NCBI GenBank assembly: GCA_905187655.1 | Contig: CAJJIV010000009.1 | Span: 1-19,041, forward strand | Length of the DNA: 19,041 bases | Direction of reading: 5' to 3' | Source of the DNA: an uncultured Eubacteriales bacterium | GTDB lineage: Bacteria > Bacillota > Clostridia > Christensenellales > UBA1242 | Shown here: positions 7,349 to 16,135 of the stretch, piece by piece | How the letters are laid out: each line of letters starts with the position of its first letter | Position numbering within the stretch: position 1 is the stretch's first letter | Translations under genes and position numbers: made by a program | Notes under the pieces: generated by a model | Told to the model about the DNA's origin: nothing | What the model saw: the letters and a program-made list of their open reading frames with translations, nothing else | Database searches by the model: none

Positions 7349-7545
7349 GTATAAAAATGGTAAATTGTGGGCTTACCGCTTTTTATCGGCAGACACAATT
7401 TACATTACAACTTAATATAAGATTCGTGTTGCTAAAGATTTCTTAGCCAAGTGTGGATCGATCTCTCCATCAACAAGTTTATGATACAGCAGACACGTTT
7501 CCAAAGTCAAGCGATTTTCACAAAATTTTTAAAGGGGATTTAGAA
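7349..7545 (+). promoter_or_regulatory. Long structured 5' leader of rpoBC
   Basis: About 200 nt separate the rpoBC start point from the SD AAAGGGGA (7531-7538). The leader contains a perfect 10-bp helix (GTAAATTGTG 7360-7369 with CACAATTTAC 7394-7403). A second long-range helix pairs CGTGT-GCT (7425-7433) with AGC-ACACG (7488-7497). A short hairpin GCTAA/TTAGC (7431-7435 with 7443-7447) would compete with that second helix. The 8-mer GCAGACAC occurs twice, at 7389-7396 and 7489-7496, each in the 3' arm of a helix. No terminator-like T tract is seen, so any control would act on translation or processing. An in-frame GTG at 7453 could extend rpoB by 31 codons but has no ribosome site. The structure is hand-folded and its function is unknown. 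Confidence 0.5.
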
Positions 7546-10500
7546 ATGGCAATTAAAGTTGAAAAGAAAATGTATGGAAGAAACGAAAGGCAAACTTTTG
7601 GGAACATTAAAGAAGTAGTTGATATTCCATATTTGGTGGAGATCCAAAAAGACTCATTTAATTCCTTCATTACTACTGGTATAAAAGAAGTACTGAAGGA
7701 TTTTTCGCCTATTAGCGATTCTGACAACGTTAATAGAGAAGAAGGTGAGGATAAGGATAGCAGAATAGAACTATACTTTTTGGACCACACAATTAGTGGA
7801 ACTCCAAAGTGGTCGCAAAGGGAATGCAAAATGCGTGATGCGACATATTCTTTGCCACTAAAGGTAAAAGTAAGGCTTGTTTACAAAGAAACGGGAGAGG
7901 TTGTAGACCAAGAAGTTTACATGGGTGATATACCTATGATGACAGATAGCGGTTCGTTTATTATCAACGGTGCTGAAAGAGCTATTGTCAGCCAACTTGT
8001 AAGAAGCCCAGGTGTCTATTGTAAAAAGGGATTAAACAAAACAGGAAACTTTGTTATTGAAACAGCGATTATGCCTGCTCGTGGCGCGTGGATTGAATTT
8101 GAAGAAGATACCAATGGTGTTCTTTGGGTCCACATTGATCGAACAAGAAAACTTGTTGCAACAATTTTGCTAAGAGGTCTTGGCATAGGTTCTGACGAAG
8201 AAATTTTAGCATTGTTTGATAATCATCCAGTAATTCAAAAAACTATTGAAAAAGATGTAACCAAAAGTGAAGAAGAAGCACTTGTTGAATTGTCTAAAAG
8301 ACTTAGACCAGGTGAAGTTCTTAACCTTAAGGCAATAAAGAAATATATAACCAATTTGTTCTATAACCCACGAAGATATGATGTTTCAAGAGTGGGCAGG
8401 TATAAGTATAACCAAAAATTATCACTAGCAAATCGTATTGAAAATTTAGTTTGTGCTAAAGATGTTGTACTAGATGGCAAGAAACTATTTAGTGCTGGCG
8501 AAAAGTTTGATTTAGAAACTGCATGGAAGATACAGAATGCTGGTGTTAACGAAGTTTATGTAAAAACAAAAAATGGTGACTTTAAGGTAGTAGGTAACAA
8601 TCGTGTTGAACTAGACAAGTACATGGGTATTAACCCAGAAGAAGTGGATATTAAGGAAATGGTTCACACTCCTACACTGCATGAAGTAATTAAAGATTGC
8701 AAGTCTATTGAAGATAAAAAACGTGCAATTGAATCTAATGCTGATATTTTAATTTCTAGACATGTTGTTCTTGATGATATAATTTCAGCTATTAATTATC
8801 ACTTGTCTTTATCTGAAGGAATTGGCAACTATGATGATGTAGACCACTTAGGTAACAGAAGAGTTAAAACCGTTGGTGAATTACTACAAAACCAATTCTT
8901 TATTGGTATGGCAAGGCTTGAAAGAGTAATAAGAGAAAGAATGCAGGTGCAAAATTTAAGTGAAGTTAGTCCAAGTTCTCTTATTAATGTAAGACCAGTG
9001 AGTTCAGCTATTAGAGAATTCTTTGGTTCTTCTCAGATGTCACAATTTATGGAGCAAACAAATCCAATTGCATCCTTAACACATAAAAGAAAACTTACAA
9101 CACTTGGACCTGGCGGTTTAAGCCGTGAAAGAGCTGGCTTTGATGTGCGTGATGTCCACTATACTCATTATGGTAGACTTTGTCCTAACGAAACTCCTGA
9201 AGGACAGAACATCGGTTTAATAAACTCTCTTGCAACTTATGCAAAGATTAATAAATATGGTTTCTTAGAAGCTCCTTATCGCAAAGTGGATAAAGCAACC
9301 GGAAGAGTCACTAACGAAGTTCATTATATGACAGCAGATCAAGAAGACAGATACATTGTTGCTCAGGCTAACGAACCTCTTAATGAAGATGGTACTTTTA
9401 AGAACAAGCGTGTAATTTGCCGTAACAAAGAAGATATAGTTGAAAAGAATGCATTTGATGTAGATTACATGGATGTATCACCAAAACAGCTTTTCTCTGT
9501 TGCAACAACATTGATTCCATTTCTTGGCAGTAACGACTCCGTTCGTGCGCTTACTGCATCAAACATGCAACGACAGGCCGTTCCTCTTTTAAAGACTGAG
9601 GCTCCAATTGTCGCCACTGGTATGGAACACAAAATTGCAGTAGACAGTGGTGCGGTTATTGTAGCTAAAAATGATGGTGTTGTTTCTTATGTATCAAGCG
9701 ACAAAATCATTATAAAGGCAAAAGATGGCACCGAAGAAGAATATATTTTAACAGGTTATGAACGTTCTAACCATGGCACTTGTATGAAACAAAAACCAAT
9801 TGTAAATCATGGTGAAAATGTTAAAAAGGGAGATGTTATAGCAGATGGCCCAGCAACAAGTGGTGGTGAACTTTCGGTAGGTAAAAACATTCTTATTGCT
9901 TATATGCCTTGGGAAGGCTACAACTTTGAAGATGCTGTGCTAATTAGCGATGAACTTGTTAAAAATGATGTATTAACTTCGGTTCATATAGAGGAATATG
10001 AATTAGATTGCCGTGATACAAAACTAGGACCTGAAGATATTACTCGTGATATTCCAAATGTTGGCGATGATGCACTAAAAGACCTAGATGAAAATGGTAT
10101 TATTAGAATTGGTGCTGAAGTTGTTCCTGGGGACATTCTTGTTGGTAAGGTTACTCCAAAGGGTGAAACTGAACTTACACCAGAAGAGAGATTGTTAAGA
10201 GCAATTTTTGGTGAAAAAGCAAGAGAAGTACGTGATACAAGTTTAAGAGTTCAACATGGTGAAGGCGGTATTGTTGTAGATGTTAAAGTGTTAACTCGTG
10301 AAAACAAAGATGAACTTGCAACAGGTGTTAATAAATTAGTAAGAGTATATATAGCTCAAAAGAGAAAAATGTCTGTCGGTGATAAAATGTCTGGTAGACA
10401 TGGTAACAAAGGTGTTGTATCAAGGATTTTACCACAAGCTGATATGCCATTTTTGGCCGATGGTACTCCAATTCAGATACTATTGAACCCAATGGGTGTG

Positions 10501-11256
10501 CCTTCTCGTATGAACCTAGGACAGTTGCTTGAAGTTCACTTGGGTATGGCTGCAAAAACAATAAATTGGAAAGTGGCTACCCCAGTATTTGACTGTGCAA
10601 CCGATAAAGAAATTCAAGAATTATTGGTTCAAAACGGACTTCGTCCTGATGGCAAAGTTGACTTATATGATGGAAGAACTGGTGAAAAGTTCCCTAATCC
10701 AATAACTGTTGGTATTATGTATATGTTAAAACTTCATCATTTAGTAGATGATAAAATGCATGCTCGTTCAACTGGTCCATACTCACTAGTAACTCAGCAA
10801 CCACTTGGTGGTAAAACTCAGTTCGGTGGACAGAGATTTGGTGAAATGGAAGTTTGGACACTAGAAGCATATGGTGCGGCAAACGTTTTACAAGAAATGC
10901 TTACAGTTAAGTCTGATGATATTGTTGGTAGAACCAAGACCTATGAAAGCATAGTAAGGTCAGAAAATGTTGCTCAACCTGGTATCCCTGAAGCATTTAA
11001 AGTGTTAATAAAGGAATTACAAGGTTTGGCACTAGATGTTAAAGTATTAACAGAAGATAAAGAAGAAATTGGCTTACGAGAACTTGTAGAAGATGATGAT
11101 GACGATATTAGACCATTACACCGTGAACAAGAAAACAAAGAAGAAGTAGATCTTGATCTTGGTTCTGAAAGTGAAAGCATAGACCTAGACCAAACACAAG
11201 AAACAAATAACAACGATAATGATGACGATTTGTTTGATTTTGATGACGAGTTTTAA
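7546..11256 (+). CDS. rpoB: RNA polymerase beta subunit
   Basis: The 1236-residue beta subunit of the core RNA polymerase. The ATG at 7546 follows AAAGGGGA with about 8 nt spacing and gives the expected N-terminus ([14 protein letters not shown]). Fork and rifampicin-pocket sequence lies at about 494-520 ([18 protein letters not shown] onward), then [20 protein letters not shown]. The catalytic-centre motif [11 protein letters not shown] is at 946-956, with Lys947 and Lys955 matching the substrate-contacting lysines. Near the end comes [18 protein letters not shown]. In E. coli numbering the pocket carries E at 516, T at 518, A at 522, K at 529 and T at 531; residues 561 and 567 are N and Q rather than I and P. 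The last 40 residues are very acidic. rpoC follows after 39 nt in the same operon. Confidence 0.99.
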   Translation: MAIKVEKKMYGRNERQTFGNIKEVVDIPYLVEIQKDSFNSFITTGIKEVLKDFSPISDSDNVNREEGEDKDSRIELYFLDHTISGTPKWSQRECKMRDATYSLPLKVKVRLVYKETGEVVDQEVYMGDIPMMTDSGSFIINGAERAIVSQLVRSPGVYCKKGLNKTGNFVIETAIMPARGAWIEFEEDTNGVLWVHIDRTRKLVATILLRGLGIGSDEEILALFDNHPVIQKTIEKDVTKSEEEALVELSKRLRPGEVLNLKAIKKYITNLFYNPRRYDVSRVGRYKYNQKLSLANRIENLVCAKDVVLDGKKLFSAGEKFDLETAWKIQNAGVNEVYVKTKNGDFKVVGNNRVELDKYMGINPEEVDIKEMVHTPTLHEVIKDCKSIEDKKRAIESNADILISRHVVLDDIISAINYHLSLSEGIGNYDDVDHLGNRRVKTVGELLQNQFFIGMARLERVIRERMQVQNLSEVSPSSLINVRPVSSAIREFFGSSQMSQFMEQTNPIASLTHKRKLTTLGPGGLSRERAGFDVRDVHYTHYGRLCPNETPEGQNIGLINSLATYAKINKYGFLEAPYRKVDKATGRVTNEVHYMTADQEDRYIVAQANEPLNEDGTFKNKRVICRNKEDIVEKNAFDVDYMDVSPKQLFSVATTLIPFLGSNDSVRALTASNMQRQAVPLLKTEAPIVATGMEHKIAVDSGAVIVAKNDGVVSYVSSDKIIIKAKDGTEEEYILTGYERSNHGTCMKQKPIVNHGENVKKGDVIADGPATSGGELSVGKNILIAYMPWEGYNFEDAVLISDELVKNDVLTSVHIEEYELDCRDTKLGPEDITRDIPNVGDDALKDLDENGIIRIGAEVVPGDILVGKVTPKGETELTPEERLLRAIFGEKAREVRDTSLRVQHGEGGIVVDVKVLTRENKDELATGVNKLVRVYIAQKRKMSVGDKMSGRHGNKGVVSRILPQADMPFLADGTPIQILLNPMGVPSRMNLGQLLEVHLGMAAKTINWKVATPVFDCATDKEIQELLVQNGLRPDGKVDLYDGRTGEKFPNPITVGIMYMLKLHHLVDDKMHARSTGPYSLVTQQPLGGKTQFGGQRFGEMEVWTLEAYGAANVLQEMLTVKSDDIVGRTKTYESIVRSENVAQPGIPEAFKVLIKELQGLALDVKVLTEDKEEIGLRELVEDDDDDIRPLHREQENKEEVDLDLGSESESIDLDQTQETNNNDNDDDLFDFDDEF

Positions 11257-11295
11257 AAAATCTAAAAGACAAAATCTATTTATGGGGAGAATAAA

Positions 11296-14200
11296 ATGTT
11301 TGAATTAAACAATTTTGATGCTATGCAAGTTGGTATTGCAAGTCCAGAAAAGATTAGAGAATGGTCTTATGGTGAAGTAACCAAGCCAGAAACCATTAAC
11401 TATCGTACCCAAAAACCAGAACGAGATGGTTTGTTCTGTGAGAGAATATTTGGACCTACCAAGGACTGGGAGTGTTATTGCGGTAAATATAAAAGAATTC
11501 GTTACAAAGGTGTTATTTGTGACAAGTGCGGAGTAGAAGTTACTCGCTCTAAAGTAAGAAGAGATAGAATGGGACACATTGAACTTGTGTCCCCAGTATC
11601 GCACATATGGTACTTTAAAGGTGTTCCTTCAAGAATTGGTATGGTCTTAGATCTATCAATCAAACAATTGGAACAAGTTCTATATTTCACTGCATTCATT
11701 GTTACAGACCCAGGCGAAACACACCTTGAATATAAGCAAATTCTAAACGATAGAGAATATCGTGAGGCGATTGAACAATATGGATCAAAAGCATTTAAGG
11801 CTGGCATGGGTGCTGAAGCAATAAAGGAGCTTTTATCTCAAGTTGATGTAGAAAAAGAATGTGCCGAACTAAAAGAAATAGTTTCCACATGTAAAGGGCA
11901 AAGAAAATTAAAAGCATCAAAAAAATTAGAAATAATGGAAGCATTTAGGGTTAACAAAACAAAACCTCAATGGATGATTCTAGATGTTATTCCTGTAATT
12001 CCACCAGAACTAAGACCAATGGTTCCTCTAGACGGTGGAAGATTTGCAACAACAGACTTAAACGATTTATATCGTAGAGTAATTAACCGAAACAACAGAC
12101 TTAAGAAATTAATGGATCTTGGTGCTCCTGACATTATTATTAGAAATGAAAAAAGAATGCTACAGGAAGCCGTTGATGCATTAATTGACAATGGCAGAAG
12201 AGGTAAGCCAATTAATGGTGCTGGAAATCGTGAACTTAAATCACTTTCTGGATTACTAAGAGGTAAGCAAGGTAGATTCCGTCAAAACCTTCTTGGTAAG
12301 CGTGTTGACTATTCAGGTCGTTCAGTTATTGTCGTTGGTCCTGAACTTAAATTATATCAATGTGGTGTTCCAAAAGAAATGGCGCTAGAACTATTTAAGC
12401 CATTTGTAATGAAACGACTAGTAGATTTGAATCAGGCACATAATATTAAGAGTGCAAAAAGATTGGTTGAAAGAGCAAGGCCGGTAGTTTGGGATGTTCT
12501 TGATGATGTTATTAAAGATCACCCAGTGCTATTAAACCGTGCGCCTACACTTCATAGACTTGGTATTCAAGCGTTTGAACCGGTATTAATTGAAGGACAT
12601 GCCATCAAATTGCATCCATTAACCTGTCAAGCATTTAATGCGGACTTCGATGGTGACCAGATGGCTATTCATGTTCCATTAAGCATAGATGCACAAGCAG
12701 AAGCAAGATTTTTAATGATTGCATCAAACAATATCTTAAAACCTTCTGATGGTGAACCAATCGCAACTCCATCACAGGATATGATTTTAGGCAATTATTA
12801 TTTAACGATGGAGAAGCAGAACGCACTTGGAACTGGTAGTTACTTTAAAGACCCAGAAGAAGCAATTTTGGCCTATAAGGCAGGACAAATAGATGTAGAA
12901 GCTCTTATTCATGTTCGTTTTACTAAGAACATAGATGGAAAGGTTTATTCAACAAGAATAGATACTACTGCAGGAAGAATCATATTTAACTCTATCATCC
13001 CGCAAGATTTAGGGTTTACCGAAAGAAAAACACCAGAAGATATGTTGAAACTAGAAATTAACTATCGTGTTGGTAAAAAGGAATTAAAGAAAATAATAAA
13101 GGCTTGTTACGATGTTCACAATGCTGGCGAAACTGCCGTTATGCTAGATAAAATTAAAGATCTTGGTTACAAATATGCAACCTTGTGTGGCTTAACTCTT
13201 GGTCTTTATGATATTGAAATTCCAAAAGAAAGACCTGCTATTATTGAAGAAGCAGATAAAGAAGCTTTAGAAGCAGATAAACAATTTAGACGTGGTTTAA
13301 TTACTAAGCAAGAAAAGGAATCAAGACTAACAGAAATTTGGTCTGGGGCCATGAGCAAAATGAGTGCCATAGTTTCAAACAACTATGATTCATTTAACCC
13401 AATTAAAATGATGAGTGAGTCTGGTGCTCGTGGTTCTGCTGCTCAGATTAACCAGTTGTCAGGTATGCGTGGACTTATGAGTAGTACTTCTGGTAAACTA
13501 ATTGAAGTTCCTGTAAGGTCGTGCTTTAAAAATGGTTTGTCTGTTATTGAGTACTTTATATCAACCAGAGGTGGTAGAAAAGGCCTTGTTGATAAGGCTC
13601 TTAAGACTGCGGATGCGGGTTATTTAACACGAAGACTTGTTGATGTTTCTCAAGATGTAATTGTCCGTGATGATGACTGTTTTGCTACGCTTGGAGAAAA
13701 GGTTAAGGGTATGGAAGTTTCTGCAATTTACGATGGAAACACTGTTATTGAAACCTTGGCTGATCGTATTACAGGAAGATTTGTTGTTGATGACGTTATA
13801 GATCCAACAACTGGTGAGCTTCTTGTTCCTGCCAACACAATGGTAACAAAAGAACAGGCACAATTAATAGATAATGTAGGCATAAAATCTGTTAAAATAA
13901 GAACTGTTCTAACTTGCAAGGCTAAACTTGGTATTTGTGCTAAATGTTATGGTAAGAATATGAGCACAAAGGAAGTTGTTCCTTATGGTGAAGCTGTTGG
14001 TATTATCGCTGCTCAAGCGATTGGTGAACCAGGTACACAGCTTACCATGAATGTCTTCCACGAAGGTGGTATTTCTGCCGGCGATGATATTACTCAAGGT
14101 TTGCCTAGAGTCGAAGAACTTTTCGAAGCAAGAAAACCAAAAGGTGTTGCTGTAATTTCTGAAGTTTCTGGTACTGTTAAATCTATTGATGTTCCAAAAC

Positions 14201-14805
14201 AAGAAATTATAATTAAGACTACCGAAAACTTTGATGTAGATTATTCACTTCCTTATGGTGCAAAAATGAAAGTTGCTGTTGGCGACACCGTTGAACCAGG
14301 AACACAATTAACCGAAGGTTCAATTAACCCACACGACATTTTAAAGACAAAAGGTGTTAAGGGTGTTCAAGATTATCTAATGAAAGAAGTTCATAAGGTA
14401 TACAAGAAAAATGGTGTTGATGTTAATGATAAGCACATTGAAATAATTATAAGACAAATGTTAAAGAAGGTTAGAATAGAAGACTCTGGTGACACATCAG
14501 TTTTACCAGGAGAATTATTAGACATAAGCAAGTACGAAGAACTTAATGAAAAAGCACTAAGTGAAGGATTAGAACCAGCAACTGCTAAGCGTGTGCTTCT
14601 GTCTATCACAAAAGCATCACTAGCAACCGATTCATTCTTAAGTGCGGCTTCCTTCCAAGAAACAGTAAGAGTATTAACAGATGCTGCAATTAATGGCAAA
14701 GTTGATCCACTTATCGGTCTTAAAGAAAATGTTATCATTGGTAAATTCATTCCTGCTGGTACTGGTCTTAGAAGGTATCGCGAAATGGTTCCTACTGAAG
14801 AATAA
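11296..14805 (+). CDS. rpoC: RNA polymerase beta' subunit
   Basis: The 1169-residue catalytic beta' subunit, about the length of other Firmicutes homologues and without the large trigger-loop insertion of Proteobacteria. GGGGAGA precedes the ATG at 11296. The N-terminal zinc ribbon has Cys60, Cys62, Cys75 and Cys78. The rudder/lid and [20 protein letters not shown] region is intact. The Mg-binding loop NADFDGDQM (448-456) supplies Asp450, 452 and 454. The bridge helix contains [20 protein letters not shown]. The second zinc site is Cys795, Cys874, Cys881 and Cys884. The trigger loop reads [19 protein letters not shown] (917-935): the usual Arg of TMRTFH is Asn919, while the catalytic His922 is retained. 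Cotranscribed with rpoB and followed by a terminator. Confidence 0.99.
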   Translation: MFELNNFDAMQVGIASPEKIREWSYGEVTKPETINYRTQKPERDGLFCERIFGPTKDWECYCGKYKRIRYKGVICDKCGVEVTRSKVRRDRMGHIELVSPVSHIWYFKGVPSRIGMVLDLSIKQLEQVLYFTAFIVTDPGETHLEYKQILNDREYREAIEQYGSKAFKAGMGAEAIKELLSQVDVEKECAELKEIVSTCKGQRKLKASKKLEIMEAFRVNKTKPQWMILDVIPVIPPELRPMVPLDGGRFATTDLNDLYRRVINRNNRLKKLMDLGAPDIIIRNEKRMLQEAVDALIDNGRRGKPINGAGNRELKSLSGLLRGKQGRFRQNLLGKRVDYSGRSVIVVGPELKLYQCGVPKEMALELFKPFVMKRLVDLNQAHNIKSAKRLVERARPVVWDVLDDVIKDHPVLLNRAPTLHRLGIQAFEPVLIEGHAIKLHPLTCQAFNADFDGDQMAIHVPLSIDAQAEARFLMIASNNILKPSDGEPIATPSQDMILGNYYLTMEKQNALGTGSYFKDPEEAILAYKAGQIDVEALIHVRFTKNIDGKVYSTRIDTTAGRIIFNSIIPQDLGFTERKTPEDMLKLEINYRVGKKELKKIIKACYDVHNAGETAVMLDKIKDLGYKYATLCGLTLGLYDIEIPKERPAIIEEADKEALEADKQFRRGLITKQEKESRLTEIWSGAMSKMSAIVSNNYDSFNPIKMMSESGARGSAAQINQLSGMRGLMSSTSGKLIEVPVRSCFKNGLSVIEYFISTRGGRKGLVDKALKTADAGYLTRRLVDVSQDVIVRDDDCFATLGEKVKGMEVSAIYDGNTVIETLADRITGRFVVDDVIDPTTGELLVPANTMVTKEQAQLIDNVGIKSVKIRTVLTCKAKLGICAKCYGKNMSTKEVVPYGEAVGIIAAQAIGEPGTQLTMNVFHEGGISAGDDITQGLPRVEELFEARKPKGVAVISEVSGTVKSIDVPKQEIIIKTTENFDVDYSLPYGAKMKVAVGDTVEPGTQLTEGSINPHDILKTKGVKGVQDYLMKEVHKVYKKNGVDVNDKHIEIIIRQMLKKVRIEDSGDTSVLPGELLDISKYEELNEKALSEGLEPATAKRVLLSITKASLATDSFLSAASFQETVRVLTDAAINGKVDPLIGLKENVIIGKFIPAGTGLRRYREMVPTEE

Positions 14806-14823
14806 TATTAAACAAATCTTATT

Positions 14824-14856
14824 AAAGAGTCCTAAAAATTTTAGGACTCTTTTTTT
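14824..14856 (+). terminator. Terminator of rpoBC, possibly shared with convergent murG
   Basis: An 11-bp stem (AAAGAGTCCTA 14824-14834 with TAGGACTCTTT 14842-14852) is followed by a T run to 14856. It occupies most of the gap between the rpoC stop and the murG stop on the other strand. On the minus strand only a short TTT follows the stem, so termination there would be weaker. Confidence 0.9.
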
Positions 14857-14858
14857 AT

Positions 14859-15986
14859 TTACGAAACTTTTTTAACAGATTTAGAATTAGGTATAGCTGC
14901 ATTAATATTAGATGCTTTGTAGATTTCATTTAAAATATTTTGCTTGCCGTTAGGAAACGAAATGGATAGAAATTTAGTTTGCATTTGTGGAATTTTCTTT
15001 ATGGTATTATCTATTATTTTTTCAAAATTATTTTGAAGATTTTCTTGGTCTACTACTTCAGCAATTCCAAGCCGTTTAAAGTAGTTTGCGTTTTCAATCT
15101 GATCACCTCTTGATGCATTTTTTGGAAGTGGTATAAGTAACATGGGTTTATTTAAAGATGCTAATTCAAAAATAGTATTGCTACCGGCGCGAGAAATAAC
15201 TAGGTCGCTTGCCTTAAAAAAACTTCCAATGTCATCGGTATATTCAAGTTGATGATAATTTTGATGTGAAAATTTAACTCTTTTATTTTTTCCTGTTAAG
15301 TGGAGTATGTTATATTTTGTTGCAATAGAAGGCAGTATTTTTTCGATCTGTTTATTTATTTCGCTAGAGCCAAGACTTCCACCTGTAATTAAGATTGTTT
15401 TTAAATTCGGTTTTAGTTTATATGTTTGTTTAATCTTATTTGCATCACCCATAAAAATTTTGGGGTTTACGGGACTTCCAGTGTAGACTCCATTGCTATA
15501 TTTATCAGCCGTTTCTGCAAATGTAGTACACAATGTGGTTGCTTTTTTTCTAGATAATTTATTTGCAAGGCCAAGGCTTAAGTCAGATTCGTGAATGACA
15601 ATAGGAATTTTAAGCATATGCGCGGCAATAACAACTGGGACGGCTACATAACCACCCTTAGAAAATACAACATCAGGATTAAGTTTTTTTAATACTTTAC
15701 GAGATTCAATAATGCCGATAATAAGTTTAAATGGTAGTAAAAAATTTTTATACCATTTTACACGATCAAGTTTCGTTGCTGTAATGGGGTAGAATTCAAC
15801 TTTTTTATTTATTTCTGTACTATCTTTGTTGAGTTTTTCAATTTTTTCTCGTTCAAGTCCTGTTTTTCCCCCAATATAACATACTTTATTGAAAGAATAA
15901 AAAAGACTTGGGATAATGGCAAGGTTGGGGCTGATATGCCCCATAGTACCGCCACCTGTTAGTACAATAGTTTTAACTTTCTTCAT
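14859..15986 (-). CDS. murG: UDP-GlcNAc:lipid I GlcNAc transferase (MurG)
   Basis: A 375-residue GT28/GT-B glycosyltransferase that adds GlcNAc to lipid I at the inner membrane face, making lipid II for peptidoglycan. The ATG at 15986 is preferred over a GTG at 15998 because that GTG lies in the SD GTGAGGAT. The first glycine loop is GGGTMGHISPNLA (from residue 11, with His17), then FSKGGYVAVP, HESDLSLGLANK and GGSLGSSEIN. The UDP-GlcNAc site is SRAGSNTIFELASLNKP, followed by PLPKNASRGDQIENANYF. GGTMGH and HESD replace the common GGTGGH and HEQN; variants of this kind occur in MurG paralogues of spore-forming Firmicutes. The gene stands alone, not in a division/cell-wall cluster, so it may be a second copy or simply relocated. 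Its stop faces the rpoC terminator. Confidence 0.93.
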   Translation of the reverse strand: MKKVKTIVLTGGGTMGHISPNLAIIPSLFYSFNKVCYIGGKTGLEREKIEKLNKDSTEINKKVEFYPITATKLDRVKWYKNFLLPFKLIIGIIESRKVLKKLNPDVVFSKGGYVAVPVVIAAHMLKIPIVIHESDLSLGLANKLSRKKATTLCTTFAETADKYSNGVYTGSPVNPKIFMGDANKIKQTYKLKPNLKTILITGGSLGSSEINKQIEKILPSIATKYNILHLTGKNKRVKFSHQNYHQLEYTDDIGSFFKASDLVISRAGSNTIFELASLNKPMLLIPLPKNASRGDQIENANYFKRLGIAEVVDQENLQNNFEKIIDNTIKKIPQMQTKFLSISFPNGKQNILNEIYKASNINAAIPNSKSVKKVS

Positions 15987-16027
15987 GGTTATCCTCACTA
16001 ATTATAGTATATGAATGGCTAATTATT

Positions 16028-16056
16028 ATTATACTTTCATAATTTTTTATAATAAA
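16028..16056 (-). promoter_or_regulatory. Probable promoter of murG
   Basis: On the minus strand TATAAT (16033-16028) lies 17 bp downstream of TTTATT (16056-16051). The -35 is weak and the leader would be about 35 nt. A second TATAAT at 16006-16001 is too close to the ribosome site and has no -35. Confidence 0.45.
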
Positions 16057-16073
16057 CAAATGCCAATAATTGT

Positions 16074-16103
16074 TTGATTTTCAAGGGTTTTTTGTGTTAT
16101 ACT
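16074..16103 (+). promoter_or_regulatory. Promoter of the topoisomerase B gene
   Basis: TTGATT at 16074-16079 and TATACT at 16098-16103 are 18 bp apart, with a TG at 16095-16096 making an extended -10 (TGTTATACT). The ribosome site GTGGAG at 16120-16125 and ATG at 16136 follow. It is divergent from, and does not overlap, the murG promoter. Confidence 0.7.
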
Positions 16104-16135
16104 AAAATAAGAAATAATAGTGGAGCAGATAATTA

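Noticed and set aside
7453..7545. In-frame GTG that would add 31 residues to the N-terminus of RpoB
   Set aside because: No ribosome site precedes it, the extra residues do not resemble RpoB, and a strong AAAGGGGA site precedes the ATG at 7546.
13624..14750. Several minus-strand open frames within rpoC
   Set aside because: They are antisense shadows of a highly conserved coding gene, without ribosome sites or recognisable domains.
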